A DNA stretch of 64,000 nucleotides from Bacteroides luti (GCF_900128905.1 NZ_FQTV01000006.1:1-64000), one strand, 5' to 3'. Positions 8,127 to 17,434 are shown, numbered from the stretch's first letter. Translations and numbers: made by a program. Notes: a model not told the origin generated them from the sequence alone.

Positions 8127-8696
8127 ATGAAGAATATATTTTTAATGGGAGGATTAATGCTAATAATGGTATCTTCCTGTAATAATAGGAAACGAATGAT
8201 TACTGATCATAATAAAATAGATATTTTTGTCCTTGATTCATTTAAATCTGTTATATTAGATTCTTCTTTAAATGAACTAAAAAGCTTGAATTTAGAATAT
8301 AATAATGATAGCTTAACAGTTTCAAGTATCTATTTAAAAAGGACATATGTTAATGATTACTTCTTTAAAGAAAATATGCTTGTTGATTACCGAAGTAAAC
8401 TTTTAGGAGGTGTGGACACTATACCTTTTTTAACAAAAAATGATACAGCATTTGTTTATGATGAATATAAAGATGGTGCATATGTGCCTTTTTTATTTGG
8501 ATTGAACAAGCAAGCTGCAGAATATACTATAACAAAAAAGAAAAATATATATATTAGAACTCTACATAGTCTGTATGCTCCATCTTATTATGAGAAATAT
8601 TATTATGATGATAATTTTCATATAATTAGATTTGAATATTCTTACAAAGGGAATAAATTTGTATACACGAAAAAGTCAATAGAAAATATTCCATAA
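8127..8696 (+). CDS. Lipoprotein, likely immunity to RHS tip B
   Basis: The 189-residue protein carries a lipoprotein signal (MVSSC, Cys18). The mature part is rich in Tyr, Asn and Lys with no motif recognised. It sits 13 bases after the RHS tip on the same strand, the standard place for a cognate immunity gene. Membrane anchoring outside the cytoplasm again suggests a toxin acting in the periplasm or at the envelope. Family unknown. Confidence 0.65.
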   Translation: MKNIFLMGGLMLIMVSSCNNRKRMITDHNKIDIFVLDSFKSVILDSSLNELKSLNLEYNNDSLTVSSIYLKRTYVNDYFFKENMLVDYRSKLLGGVDTIPFLTKNDTAFVYDEYKDGAYVPFLFGLNKQAAEYTITKKKNIYIRTLHSLYAPSYYEKYYYDDNFHIIRFEYSYKGNKFVYTKKSIENIP

Positions 8697-8829
8697 TGAA
8701 TTTATTGGTAAAGTATAACGGTAAATATATTGATTGTATGCATAACTCTATTTTTTTTGATAATTTGCGATGCAGATGGAAATATTTGTTGGAATGACTG
8801 TAAATTAGCGACTTTATATAAGTAGATTA

Positions 8830-8976
8830 ATGGACAAATTTGATAATCCAGTAAAAGATAAAAATATTGATTTATTAATTTCAATACTTAAAGAAATTGA
8901 ACTTAATGATTTAGCAATTGAACAATTATTAATTCATATTGGTTTAAAAAGAGGCCTAGAAGATATCAAGCCTTGA
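8830..8976 (+). CDS. Short 48-residue ORF, possibly a gene remnant
   Basis: ATG 8830 opens a 48-codon frame ending TGA 8976: acidic, helical and Leu/Ile-rich (LLISILKEIELNDLAIEQLL). It looks like the C-terminal helix pair of a larger soluble protein, perhaps another decayed immunity gene. The surrounding gap 8697-9111 is otherwise without a credible gene, and a minus-strand frame there looks random. Confidence 0.35.
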   Translation: MDKFDNPVKDKNIDLLISILKEIELNDLAIEQLLIHIGLKRGLEDIKP

Positions 8977-9111
8977 AACAAATGGCGTAAACTAAAAATT
9001 CCCTATATAAATCTTATTAAATGAAAGATTTGCTGACAATATCGATAGTTCAATATGAATACGTTAGAGCAAATTACTTCACAAATATGGCTATAGTTGC
9101 AAATTAAACTA

Positions 9112-9119
9112 TACCTTTG
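9112..9119 (+). promoter_or_regulatory. Bacteroides -7 element of the acyl-CoA ligase gene
   Basis: TACCTTTG matches TAnnTTTG exactly. It overlaps the TTG at 9117 that would extend the downstream frame, so transcription should start after that codon and the ATG at 9147 is the real start. No clear -33 TTTG is seen at the usual distance. Confidence 0.55.
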
Positions 9120-9146
9120 TCCCCTGAAATTACAAAAAAACATAGT

Positions 9147-10952
9147 ATGACTTATCATCATTTATCTGTTTTGGTTCATCGCCAGGCCGAAAAATATGGC
9201 GACCGTGTGGCCCTGAAATACCGGGATTATGATAAGGGACAATGGATTCCTGTTACATGGAATCAGTTCTCTGAAACGGTTCAGATTGCAGCTAATGCAA
9301 TGGTTGAGATGGGGATAGCCGAACAGGAAAATATCGGTGTGTTCTCTCAGAATAAACCGGAATGTTTATATACAGATTTTGCAGCTTTTGCTAATCGTGC
9401 TGTTACTATTCCGTTATATGCAACCAGCTCTCCTTCGCAGGCACAGTATATTGTGAATGATGCTGGAATTCGTTTCTTGTTTGTTGGTGAACAATTTCAA
9501 TATGACGCAGCATTCACCGTTCTTCCTTTATGCGCTTCTTTGGAACGTCTTATTATTTTCGACCGTGCGGTTGTGAAAGATAAACAGGATACTACTTCAA
9601 TTTACTTTGATGAATTTTTGAAAATGGGAGAAGCCAAACAGCATGCTGCTGTTGTTGAAGAACGTTCTTCAAAAGCTAGTTTTGATGATTTGGCAAATAT
9701 TCTTTATACATCCGGAACTACGGGTGAACCTAAGGGTGTGATGATTCATCATTCCTGCTATAAAGAGCAGATGAGAACTCATGATATTCGCTTGGTTACT
9801 ATGACCGATCAGGATGTTTCTATGAACTTTTTACCTCTTACTCATATCTTTGAAAAAACATGGGCGTATTATTGTATCCATAAGGGAGTTTTGACTTGTA
9901 TAAACTTGCGTCCGAATGATATACAGATGACGATTAAGGAAATCCGTCCAACGTTGATGTGTAATGTTCCTCGTTTCTGGGAGAAAGTGTATGATGGTGT
10001 ACAAGAAGTTATCAATCAGTCTACAGGATTGAAAAAATCTTTGATGCTGGATGCTATTAAGGTTGGTAAGGTGCATAATGTTGATTATTTACGAGTAGGA
10101 AAAACTCCTCCGTTAATGAATCAGCTGAAATATAAGTTTTATGATAAAACTATTTACTCTGTCCTGAGAAAGACTATTGGAATTGAGAATGGCAATTTCT
10201 TCCCAACTGCAGGTGCTGCCATATCTAATGAAATAAATGAATTTCTTCATTCGGTAGGTGTAAATATTGTGGTAGGTTATGGATTGACTGAATCTACTGC
10301 AACGGTTTCTTGTTTAACTATGACTGATTACACAATTGGTTCTGTAGGAAAGATAATGCCCGACCTAGAGGTTAAGATTGGAGAAAATAACGAGATCCTT
10401 CTTCGTGGCAAATCTATCTCTAAAGGGTATTATAAGAAAGCCGAAGCTAATAAAACTGCCTTTACGGAAGATGGCTGGTTTCGTACCGGTGATGCCGGAT
10501 ATATTAAGGACGGTGAGCTATATTTGACAGAGCGTATTAAAGACTTGTTCAAGACATCTAACGGTAAGTATATTGCTCCTCAGGCATTGGAAACCAAACT
10601 GGTTGTGGATCGTTTTATCGAACAGGTGGCTATCATTGCCAATCAGCGTAAATATGTGTCGGCTCTTATTGTTCCCAACTATGAACATGTGATAGCTTAT
10701 GCTAAAGAAAAAGGGATTGAATATTCTTCATTGCAGGAATTATTGCAGAATTCTAAGATTATTGAACTGTTCAAGTCTCGTATTGATACGCTTCAACAAC
10801 AGTTTGCCCATTATGAACAAGTGAAGTATTTTGCATTGCTGCCTGAGCCGTTCAGCATGGAAAAAGGAGAACTGACAAATACCTTGAAAATGAAAAGGAA
10901 TATAATTGAAAATAACTATAAAGAAGTTATTGACAAGATGTATGAGGCGTAA
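9147..10952 (+). CDS. fadD: Long-chain acyl-CoA synthetase (AMP-binding)
   Basis: This 601-residue enzyme activates long-chain fatty acids to acyl-CoA through an acyl-AMP intermediate, in the cytoplasm or at the inner membrane. The AMP-binding signature LYTSGTTGEPKGVM is at about residues 187-200, followed by GYGLTES and the hinge/adenylate motifs WFRTGDAGYI and LTERIKDLFKTSNGKYIAP. Length and order fit the FadD15-like group common in Bacteroidetes. I chose ATG 9147 because a TTG extension would overlap the -7 promoter element. A strong terminator follows, so it is monocistronic. The exact chain-length preference cannot be told. Confidence 0.85.
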   Translation: MTYHHLSVLVHRQAEKYGDRVALKYRDYDKGQWIPVTWNQFSETVQIAANAMVEMGIAEQENIGVFSQNKPECLYTDFAAFANRAVTIPLYATSSPSQAQYIVNDAGIRFLFVGEQFQYDAAFTVLPLCASLERLIIFDRAVVKDKQDTTSIYFDEFLKMGEAKQHAAVVEERSSKASFDDLANILYTSGTTGEPKGVMIHHSCYKEQMRTHDIRLVTMTDQDVSMNFLPLTHIFEKTWAYYCIHKGVLTCINLRPNDIQMTIKEIRPTLMCNVPRFWEKVYDGVQEVINQSTGLKKSLMLDAIKVGKVHNVDYLRVGKTPPLMNQLKYKFYDKTIYSVLRKTIGIENGNFFPTAGAAISNEINEFLHSVGVNIVVGYGLTESTATVSCLTMTDYTIGSVGKIMPDLEVKIGENNEILLRGKSISKGYYKKAEANKTAFTEDGWFRTGDAGYIKDGELYLTERIKDLFKTSNGKYIAPQALETKLVVDRFIEQVAIIANQRKYVSALIVPNYEHVIAYAKEKGIEYSSLQELLQNSKIIELFKSRIDTLQQQFAHYEQVKYFALLPEPFSMEKGELTNTLKMKRNIIENNYKEVIDKMYEA

Positions 10953-10972
10953 AGTCTAATCAATATACTGAT

Positions 10973-11001
10973 AAGGGATGCATAAATTGCATCCCTTTTT
11001 T
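10973..11001 (+). terminator. Intrinsic terminator after the acyl-CoA ligase
   Basis: AAGGGATGCA (10973-10982) pairs perfectly with TGCATCCCTT (10988-10997) over a 5-base loop and runs into a T tract. Confidence 0.85.
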
Positions 11002-11071
11002 TGTTTAATTGTGTTTTGAAACATGTGTCTTAATCTTGCTTATATTATCTATAATCTATTTCTTTGTACCG

Positions 11072-11090
11072 CAGCATAGTTCAGTATGGA
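11072..11090 (+). promoter_or_regulatory. Candidate FucR operator 1 (ahead of fucR)
   Basis: CAGCATAGTTCAGTATGGA here and CAGCACTGTTCAGCATGGA at 12123-12141 agree at 16 of 19 positions. Each lies within 70 bases upstream of a fuc gene, and nothing similar was noticed elsewhere. This copy sits just after a TTTCTTTG sequence resembling a -7 element, a position suited to repression. Binding by FucR is inferred. Confidence 0.5.
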
Positions 11091-11117
11091 TAATAGGCTG
11101 TAACTAGCTAATATAGA

Positions 11118-12098
11118 ATGAAAAAGGATTTTGGACAACATACAACTAAGGTTAAGCAACTGGCCGACTTGATAAGTAAGTCTATCTCAATGGGCACCTA
11201 TAAAAAAGGCGACCCGCTTCCTTCTATTAACCAGCTTAGTGCTGAATATAAAGTATCAAGAGATACAGTTTTTAAAGCCTTTAAAGATTTACAGGAACGT
11301 GGGGCTATTGATTCTACTCCCGGTAAAGGCTACTATGTAACGAATAAAATCGTTAATGTTCTTTTATTGCTGGATCAGTATTCGCCTTTCAAGGATGTGC
11401 TTTACAATAGTTTCATCAAACGCTTACCTGCCGGTTATAAAGTTGATTTGCTTTTCCATCAGTACAATGAACGTTTGTTTAAGACCTTGATCAGAGAATC
11501 TGCCGGACGTTACAATAAATACATTGTGATGAACTTCAGTAATGAGAAATTCTCGGATGTTTTGTGCAAGATTGATCCTAATAAGCTGCTTCTTCTCGAT
11601 TTTGGCAAGTTTGACAAGTCTTCCTATTCTTATGTTTGTCAGGATTTTGATGATGGGTTATATAATAGCCTGAAATTGGTACTTCCTATTCTTGGTAAAT
11701 ATAAGAAACTGGTACTGGTATTTCCAAAAGATTTAATGCATCCTCAAAGTAGCAAGGACTATTTCAGGAAGTTCTGTGATGATAATGGTTTCTTGTGTGA
11801 AATTGCCGATTCTCTTGATGAATGCAAACTTCAGCATGGGGTGGCTTATCTGGTGATTAAACTTCAGGATGTTGTTGATATTATAAAGCAGAGTAGGGCA
11901 CTAAGCCTTAAATGTGGCAGTGATATTGGTGTTTTGGCTTACAACGATATCCCTTCTTATGAGGTTATTGATAACGGAATTACTGCTTTGACTATAAATT
12001 GGGAAAAGATGGGGGCTAAAGTTGCCGACTTTGTTCTGAATAATACTAAAATATATGAGTATCTGCCTACGGAAGTGACTCTTCGTAGCTCTTTATAA
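11118..12098 (+). CDS. fucR: GntR-family regulator of L-fucose use
   Basis: The 326-residue protein has an N-terminal GntR winged helix (about residues 8-75, with KGDPLPSINQLSAEYKVSRD and the helix-turn-helix TVFKAFKDLQERG) and a C-terminal sugar-binding-protein-like effector domain (about 80-320). Regulators of this architecture directly precede fucI in Bacteroides and act as fucose-responsive repressors. Here fucI follows after 92 bases. A 19-bp near-repeat occurs upstream of both genes and is the likely operator. Assignment rests on context plus domain layout. Confidence 0.8.
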   Translation: MKKDFGQHTTKVKQLADLISKSISMGTYKKGDPLPSINQLSAEYKVSRDTVFKAFKDLQERGAIDSTPGKGYYVTNKIVNVLLLLDQYSPFKDVLYNSFIKRLPAGYKVDLLFHQYNERLFKTLIRESAGRYNKYIVMNFSNEKFSDVLCKIDPNKLLLLDFGKFDKSSYSYVCQDFDDGLYNSLKLVLPILGKYKKLVLVFPKDLMHPQSSKDYFRKFCDDNGFLCEIADSLDECKLQHGVAYLVIKLQDVVDIIKQSRALSLKCGSDIGVLAYNDIPSYEVIDNGITALTINWEKMGAKVADFVLNNTKIYEYLPTEVTLRSSL

Positions 12099-12122
12099 AC
12101 TCTTTTTTTTATGTGTATTTAT

Positions 12123-12141
12123 CAGCACTGTTCAGCATGGA
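12123..12141 (+). promoter_or_regulatory. Candidate FucR operator 2 (ahead of fucI)
   Basis: This is the second copy of the 19-bp motif described at 11072-11090, in the short gap between fucR and fucI and about 50 bases before the fucI start. Its presence suggests that fucI has its own regulated promoter or that FucR controls both transcripts. Confidence 0.5.
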
Positions 12142-12190
12142 ATTTAAGATTTAATTAATATGATATTTAACGCTTTATACTAATGTGATT

Positions 12191-13960
12191 ATGAAAAACT
12201 ATCCAAAAATCGGGATTCGTCCTACTATCGATGCACGTCAGGATGGCGTACGTGAAAGTCTTGAAGAAAAGACTATGAACCTGGCAAAAGCTGTGGCTAA
12301 TTTGATTTCTTCTAATTTAAAGAATGGCGACGGTTCTCCGGTAGAATGTGTAATTGCTGACAGTACTATTGGTCGCGTGGCCGAAACTGCAGCTTGTGCC
12401 CAGAAGTTTGAACGTGAAGGGGTAGGAGCAACTATTACTGTAACTTCTTGCTGGTGTTACGGAGCCGAAACTATGGATATGAATCCTCATTATCCAAAGG
12501 CTGTTTGGGGATTTAACGGAACAGAACGTCCGGGAGCTGTTTATTTGGCTGCTGTTCTTGCTGCTCATGCACAAAAAGGACTTCCTGCCTTTGGCATTTA
12601 TGGCCGTGATGTTCAGGATTTGGATGATAATACTATTCCGGAGGATGTAGCTGAAAAACTTCTTCGCTTTGCACGTGCTGCTCAGGCAGTAGCTACTATG
12701 AGAGGAAAATCTTATCTTTCTGTAGGTAGTGTTTCCATGGGTATTGCCGGATCTATCGTTGATGCTAATTTCTTTCAGGAATATTTAGGTATGCGTAACG
12801 AATCGGTAGATATGAGTGAAATTATCCGTCGGGTAAATGAAGGTATCTATGATAAGGAAGAGTTTGCAAAAGCGATGAAATGGACAGAAAAATACTGTAA
12901 ACCGAACGAAGGTACTGATTTTAATGTTCCTGCTAAGATAAAAACACGTGAAGCTAAGGATGCTGACTGGGAATTTGTTGTGAAAATGACTATCATCATA
13001 CGTGATTTGATGCAAGGTAATCCTAAACTAAGAGAGTTGGGTTTCAAAGAAGAAGCATTGGGACATAATGCTATTGCTGGTGGTTTCCAGGGACAGCGTC
13101 AGTGGACAGATTTTATGCCGAATGGTGATTTCTCTGAAGCTTTGCTTAATACTTCTTTCGATTGGAACGGCATCCGTGAAGCCTTTGTTCTTGCAACGGA
13201 AAATGATGCATGTAATGGCGTTGCCATGCTATTTGGACATTTGCTTACTCAGACTGCTCAGATATTCTCTGATGTACGTACTTTCTGGAGTCCGGAAGCT
13301 GTAGAAAGAGTGACTGGAAAGAAACTGACCGGATTGGCTGCTAATGGTATAATCCATTTGATAAATTCTGGTGCAACTACTTTGGATGGTACCGGAAAGC
13401 AAACAAAAGATGGGCAACCTGCCATGAAACCGGCTTGGGAAATAACTGAAAAAGAAGTAGAAGATTGTTTGGCTGCTACTACATGGTATCCTGCCAACCG
13501 TGATTATTTCCGTGGAGGTGGCTACTCTTCAAATTTCTTATCTAAAGGAGGCATGCCTGTAACCATGATGCGTCTTAACCTGGTAAAAGGTTTGGGACCA
13601 GTGCTTCAGATTGCTGAAGGATGGACTGTAGAAATTGATTCGGATATTCACGAAGCGCTTAATCTTCGTACTGATAAAACATGGCCTACTACATGGTTTG
13701 TTCCTAGATTGTGTGACAAACCGGCGTTTAAGGATGTATATTCTGTAATGAATAACTGGGGAGCAAATCATGGTGCCATTAGTTATGGTCACATTGGTAA
13801 GGACTTAATCACTTTGGCTTCAATTCTTCGTATTCCTGTATGTATGCATAATGTTAATGAAGATGAATTATTCCGTCCTGCTGCATGGAATGCTTTTGGT
13901 ATGGATAAAGAGGGAGCTGATTATCGTGCTTGCGCTAATTACGGTCCTATTTATAAATAA
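12191..13960 (+). CDS. fucI: L-fucose isomerase
   Basis: FucI interconverts L-fucose and L-fuculose, the first cytoplasmic step of fucose catabolism, using a metal ion. The 589-residue length and the sequence throughout ([20 protein letters not shown] at the N-terminus, [17 protein letters not shown], the C-terminal [15 protein letters not shown]) are typical. I prefer ATG 12191 to the GTG six bases earlier. fucA, fucK and fucP, which usually follow in Bacteroides, are absent: a terminator and prfB come next. Confidence 0.95.
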   Translation: MKNYPKIGIRPTIDARQDGVRESLEEKTMNLAKAVANLISSNLKNGDGSPVECVIADSTIGRVAETAACAQKFEREGVGATITVTSCWCYGAETMDMNPHYPKAVWGFNGTERPGAVYLAAVLAAHAQKGLPAFGIYGRDVQDLDDNTIPEDVAEKLLRFARAAQAVATMRGKSYLSVGSVSMGIAGSIVDANFFQEYLGMRNESVDMSEIIRRVNEGIYDKEEFAKAMKWTEKYCKPNEGTDFNVPAKIKTREAKDADWEFVVKMTIIIRDLMQGNPKLRELGFKEEALGHNAIAGGFQGQRQWTDFMPNGDFSEALLNTSFDWNGIREAFVLATENDACNGVAMLFGHLLTQTAQIFSDVRTFWSPEAVERVTGKKLTGLAANGIIHLINSGATTLDGTGKQTKDGQPAMKPAWEITEKEVEDCLAATTWYPANRDYFRGGGYSSNFLSKGGMPVTMMRLNLVKGLGPVLQIAEGWTVEIDSDIHEALNLRTDKTWPTTWFVPRLCDKPAFKDVYSVMNNWGANHGAISYGHIGKDLITLASILRIPVCMHNVNEDELFRPAAWNAFGMDKEGADYRACANYGPIYK

Positions 13961-14017
13961 TAAGTCTTTCAATAATCTAATCATCTAATAATTTAGTAAT
14001 TAAAACTTGATTTTTTT

Positions 14018-14056
14018 GGACAGCAGCAAATTTAGTTTGTTGCTGTCTTTTTTATT
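14018..14056 (+). terminator. Intrinsic terminator after fucI
   Basis: GACAGCAGCAAA (14019-14030) pairs with TTTGTTGCTGTC (14036-14047) with one G-U, followed by a run of Ts. It closes the fucR-fucI unit. Confidence 0.85.
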
Positions 14057-14118
14057 GTATATCATTGTTATAATGAACTATTTTGGTTTATCTCTTTTAT
14101 AGCTAATAAAATAATCCT

Positions 14119-14126
14119 TATCTTTG
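14119..14126 (+). promoter_or_regulatory. -7 element of prfB
   Basis: TATCTTTG matches TAnnTTTG exactly, 30 bases before the prfB start. A TTTT near 14095-14098 stands at the expected -33 distance (spacer of 20). Confidence 0.6.
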
Positions 14127-14156
14127 CAGCCTCAAAAAAATAATAAAAAATCAGAG

Positions 14157-15276
14157 ATGATAACAATCGAACAACTTAAAGACGTGAAAGAGCGCACTGA
14201 TGCGCTGAGGAGGTACCTTTGACATCGACAATAAATTAATTCAGGTCGAAGAAGAACAATTGAGAACTCAGGCTCCCGGATTCTGGGATGATGCAAAAGC
14301 AGCCGAGGCTCAAATGAAAAAAGTAAAAGGAATCCAGGGATGGATTGAGGGATACAATGAAATGAAAACTCTAGCTGACGAGTTGGAACTGGCTTTTGAC
14401 TTTTACAAAGACGAACTGGTTACTGAAGCTGAAGTTGATGAAAACTATGCAAAAGCTGTTGAAATGCTTGAAAATCTGGAGCTGAAAAATATGCTTCGTG
14501 AAGAAGCTGATCAGCTGGGATGCGTTTTAAAGATAAACTCGGGTGCCGGTGGCACGGAAAGTCAGGACTGGGCTTCTATGCTGATGCGTATGTATATGCG
14601 GTGGGCAGAAGCAAATAACTATAAACTGACTATCAATAACATTCTTGATGGGGATGAAGCCGGAATAAAAACGGTTACCATGCAGGTGGAAGGTGATTAT
14701 GCTTATGGATATCTGAAGGGAGAAAATGGTGTTCACCGCCTGGTGCGTGTATCGCCTTTCAATGCTCAGGGAAAACGAATGACTTCATTTGCTTCAGTCT
14801 TTGTTACGCCTTTAGTTGATGATTCCATCGAAATAGAAATTAATCCGGCAGATTATACCTGGGATACATTCCGTTCGGGTGGTGCCGGTGGACAGAACGT
14901 AAATAAGGTTGAAACGGGTGTTCGTATCCGCTATAACTACAAAGATCCGGATACCGGTGAAACACGTGAAATTCTGATTGAAAATACGGAGAGTCGTTCT
15001 CAGCTGGATAACCGTGAGAACGCCATGAGATTGCTTCGTTCACAGTTGTATGACATTGCCCTTCAGAAGAAGATGGCTTTACAGGCTAAAGTTGAAGCCG
15101 GAAAGAAGAAAATAGAATGGGGATCACAGATTCGTAGTTATGTATTTGATGACCGCCGGGTGAAGGATCACCGCACAAACTTCCAGACTTCGGATGTAGG
15201 AGGAGTGATGGATGGCAAAATAGATGGTTTTATCAAAGCATATCTGATGGAATTTGCCGGTGAATCGGAAGAATAA
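14157..15276 (+). CDS. prfB: Peptide chain release factor 2, programmed +1 frameshift
   Basis: RF2 reads UAA and UGA stop codons and releases the peptide. The first frame starts at ATG 14157 (MITIEQLKDVKERTDALRRYL) and reaches an in-frame TGA at 14220-14222 in the context CTT TGA C, with AGGAGG at 14208-14213 as the internal Shine-Dalgarno-like stimulator. A +1 shift at CTT continues as DIDNKLIQVEEEQL to the stop at 15276, giving about 372 residues. The GGQ motif is present (RSGGAGGQNVNKVE), as is an SPF-type stop-recognition motif (VSPFNAQGKR). The arrangement lets low RF2 raise its own synthesis. A start inside the second frame would be an artefact. Confidence 0.95.
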
Positions 15277-15429
15277 TCTGTTATTAAGAAATGGCGATGT
15301 ACTCTTGTAAATATTTGTTTTCTGGTAGAAATTATTTTTTAAATAAATATTGCTTGCAATATGATATTTTATTTTTAATTTTGGAGGAAACACGCAAGGG
15401 AACATGTTAAACCTAATAATTTAAATGCC

Positions 15430-15561
15430 ATGGGAAAGAATAAAAAGGCTATAAACGCTAAAAAGGAAGAGCTTCAGGCTAAAAGAGTATTTCAGATTGT
15501 AGTTGTTGCACTAATTATTTTGTGTTTACTACTGTTGCTTAGTTCTTCTTTATTTTCATAA
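15430..15561 (+). CDS. 43-residue single-TM small protein
   Basis: ATG 15430 opens a 43-codon frame: a basic, helical N-terminus (GKNKKAINAKKEELQAKR) followed by one hydrophobic segment (about residues 22-40). The layout is that of a small bitopic inner-membrane protein. It stands alone between prfB and the porin and has its own intrinsic terminator directly after the stop, which supports its being a real gene. Function unknown. Confidence 0.6.
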   Translation: MGKNKKAINAKKEELQAKRVFQIVVVALIILCLLLLLSSSLFS

Positions 15562-15566
15562 AGTTC

Positions 15567-15600
15567 AAGCGGAAGAGGAGAACCTTTTCCGCTTCTTTAT
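15567..15600 (+). terminator. Terminator after the 43-residue gene
   Basis: AAGCGGAA (15567-15574) pairs with TTCCGCTT (15587-15594), extended by AGG/CCT inside, then a T-rich tail. Confidence 0.7.
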
Positions 15601-15646
15601 TTTCTTCCCAAGGCAGCAATAAACATTATATTACAATAATTTAGTT

Positions 15647-16960
15647 ATGAAAAAACTAACATTGCTCCCTCTTTTGGGTTTGTTATCGGTATCTGCTTTT
15701 GTATTTGCAGCAGAACCAGGTTCTGTGTCAGAGAACAAGAGTGTAACTCCTTTGTTCAATTTATCTCAAAGTGATTTAAAAGTTTCTTTCGGTGGACGTA
15801 TTCAGATGGATGGTGCTGCTTACTATGGAGGAGATTATCAACCGCTTGCTAACGGGGTAGGCTTTCGTCGTGTAAGACTTAACACAAATGCTTCTTTCGG
15901 GAAAAATCTTTCAGGTAAAGTAGAAATGGATCTTGCCGGAGGTGCTTTTACTTTGAAGGATTGTTTTATTAAGTACGATTTCCTGAATGGATTGAATTTC
16001 CGTTTGGGTAACTTCCAGGAAGGTTTTTCTATGCTTACAATGACTTCCTCTGGAGATTTCCTTTTCATCGAACATCCGAATGTTGTTTCAGCCTTTTCAC
16101 CAGAATATCATATTGGTTTGCAGGGAGCTTATCAAAAAGGGCAATTCCTTGGACAAGCTGGCGTTCATTTCCAGAAGATAAATGGCAGTACAGAAAAAGA
16201 TTATGTTGATGCAAACCTTAAAGCCGGACAGGACGAAGGTGTATCTTATACATTCCGTACTATCTGGATGCCTCTTTCTAAAGCAAAAGATAAGGGATTC
16301 CATTTAGGAGTTGCTGCTTCTTATCGTACTCCAAAAACAGATGTGGGTTCAGGAAAGGTAAATACTGTTAGATATAGCACTGCTTCTCTTTCAGGTATTG
16401 ACAAGATTAAGTTTATGGATACTAAAGATATTACTTCTGTAAACCATGACTGGTTGCTAGGCACTGAACTTGCTGCTTTTTCTCACGGTGTTCGTTTCCA
16501 AAGTGAATATATCCTGAACCAGACTCACAGAATGAGTGACTTAGCTACAGAAAAGTTTAATGGATATTATGCAGAGGTTGCTTGTCTGTTATTTGGTGGT
16601 CAGCAATCTTATGTTGCAAGTAAAGGTGCCTTTACTCAACCTCTTTGTGGAAAAGAGTGGGGAGATATAGAATTGGCTGCCCGTTTTGACCGTTTGGATA
16701 TGAATGGGAAAAGCGTTAAGGGTGGTGACTCTAAAGGATACACATTGGGCATTAACTATTATGCAAGCAAGAACCTGAAGTTTCAGCTGAATTACTCTTA
16801 TGTGGATCATGATAAATATGCAAATGCAGGTGGAACTGTTGCAGTAGGTTATAAGAGTGCTACTCAAGTGACAAAGGTTCCTTCTGAAGTTATTGAAAGT
16901 TTTGGTAAGGTGGGTAACGATTATAGCATTGTTACGCTCCGTGCTCAATTAAATTTCTAA
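15647..16960 (+). CDS. Outer-membrane porin, OprP/OprO-like
   Basis: The 437-residue protein has a signal peptide (cut after FAA, about residue 22) and a beta-barrel body. The segment FGGRIQMDGAAYY, the RRVRL-NTNASFGKNLSGKVEMDLAGGAFTLKDCFIKY region and the FRLGNFQEGFSM run are typical of the phosphate-selective porin O/P family (Porin_O_P). The C-terminus ends in alternating residues and Phe (RAQLNF), the outer-membrane insertion signal. Anion or phosphate passage is the family's role; the true substrate is not shown. The CYTH gene starts three bases after its stop, so the two are probably cotranscribed. Confidence 0.8.
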   Translation: MKKLTLLPLLGLLSVSAFVFAAEPGSVSENKSVTPLFNLSQSDLKVSFGGRIQMDGAAYYGGDYQPLANGVGFRRVRLNTNASFGKNLSGKVEMDLAGGAFTLKDCFIKYDFLNGLNFRLGNFQEGFSMLTMTSSGDFLFIEHPNVVSAFSPEYHIGLQGAYQKGQFLGQAGVHFQKINGSTEKDYVDANLKAGQDEGVSYTFRTIWMPLSKAKDKGFHLGVAASYRTPKTDVGSGKVNTVRYSTASLSGIDKIKFMDTKDITSVNHDWLLGTELAAFSHGVRFQSEYILNQTHRMSDLATEKFNGYYAEVACLLFGGQQSYVASKGAFTQPLCGKEWGDIELAARFDRLDMNGKSVKGGDSKGYTLGINYYASKNLKFQLNYSYVDHDKYANAGGTVAVGYKSATQVTKVPSEVIESFGKVGNDYSIVTLRAQLNF

Positions 16961-16963
16961 TTT

Positions 16964-17434
16964 ATGGCACAGGAAATAGAAAGAAAATTCCTGGTAAAAG
17001 GAGAATTTAAGTCATTGGCTTATTCTCAGAGTCATATTGTACAAGGTTATATAAGCAGTGCGCATGGGCGCACTGTTCGTATAAGAATACGCGATGAAAA
17101 GGGATATCTTACAATAAAAGGTGCATCTAATGCTTCTGGTATGAGCAGATACGAATGGGAGAAAGAGATTCCGTTTAATGAAGCTCAGGAACTGATGAAG
17201 CTTTGTGAACCGGGCATTATCGACAAAACCAGGTACTTGGTTAAAAGCGGAAAGCATACTTTTGAAGTTGATGAGTTCTATGGCGAGAATGATGGGCTTA
17301 TTCTGGCTGAAGTAGAACTTAACTCTGAAGATGAATTGTATGAAAAACCTTCGTTTATTGATGAAGAGGTGACCGGAGATATCCGTTATTACAACTCAAA
17401 TTTAATGAAACACCCTTTCAGAACCTGGAAATAA
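16964..17434 (+). CDS. CYTH-domain phosphohydrolase
   Basis: The 156-residue protein is a complete CYTH (triphosphate tunnel metalloenzyme) domain. The ExExK signature is EIERK at residues 4-8, followed by basic strands (TVRIRIRDEKGYLTIKG, RYEWEKEIP) and acidic strands (FEVDEFYGENDGLILAEVEL). Members hydrolyse triphosphate compounds or tripolyphosphate with divalent metal, in the cytoplasm. Its tight placement after a phosphate-type porin is suggestive of phosphate metabolism, but this is inference. Confidence 0.85.
   Translation: MAQEIERKFLVKGEFKSLAYSQSHIVQGYISSAHGRTVRIRIRDEKGYLTIKGASNASGMSRYEWEKEIPFNEAQELMKLCEPGIIDKTRYLVKSGKHTFEVDEFYGENDGLILAEVELNSEDELYEKPSFIDEEVTGDIRYYNSNLMKHPFRTWK

Noticed and set aside
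8702..8884. 60-residue minus-strand ORF in the gap after RHS tip B
   Set aside because: Composition is that of random AT-rich sequence, with no start context or neighbour support.
9117..9146. TTG start extending the acyl-CoA ligase by 10 residues
   Set aside because: The TTG lies within a -7 promoter element, and ATG 9147 follows at a normal distance.
14260..15276. RF2 beginning at a TTG at 14260
   Set aside because: The true gene begins at ATG 14157 and reaches this frame by the programmed shift at CTT TGA C.
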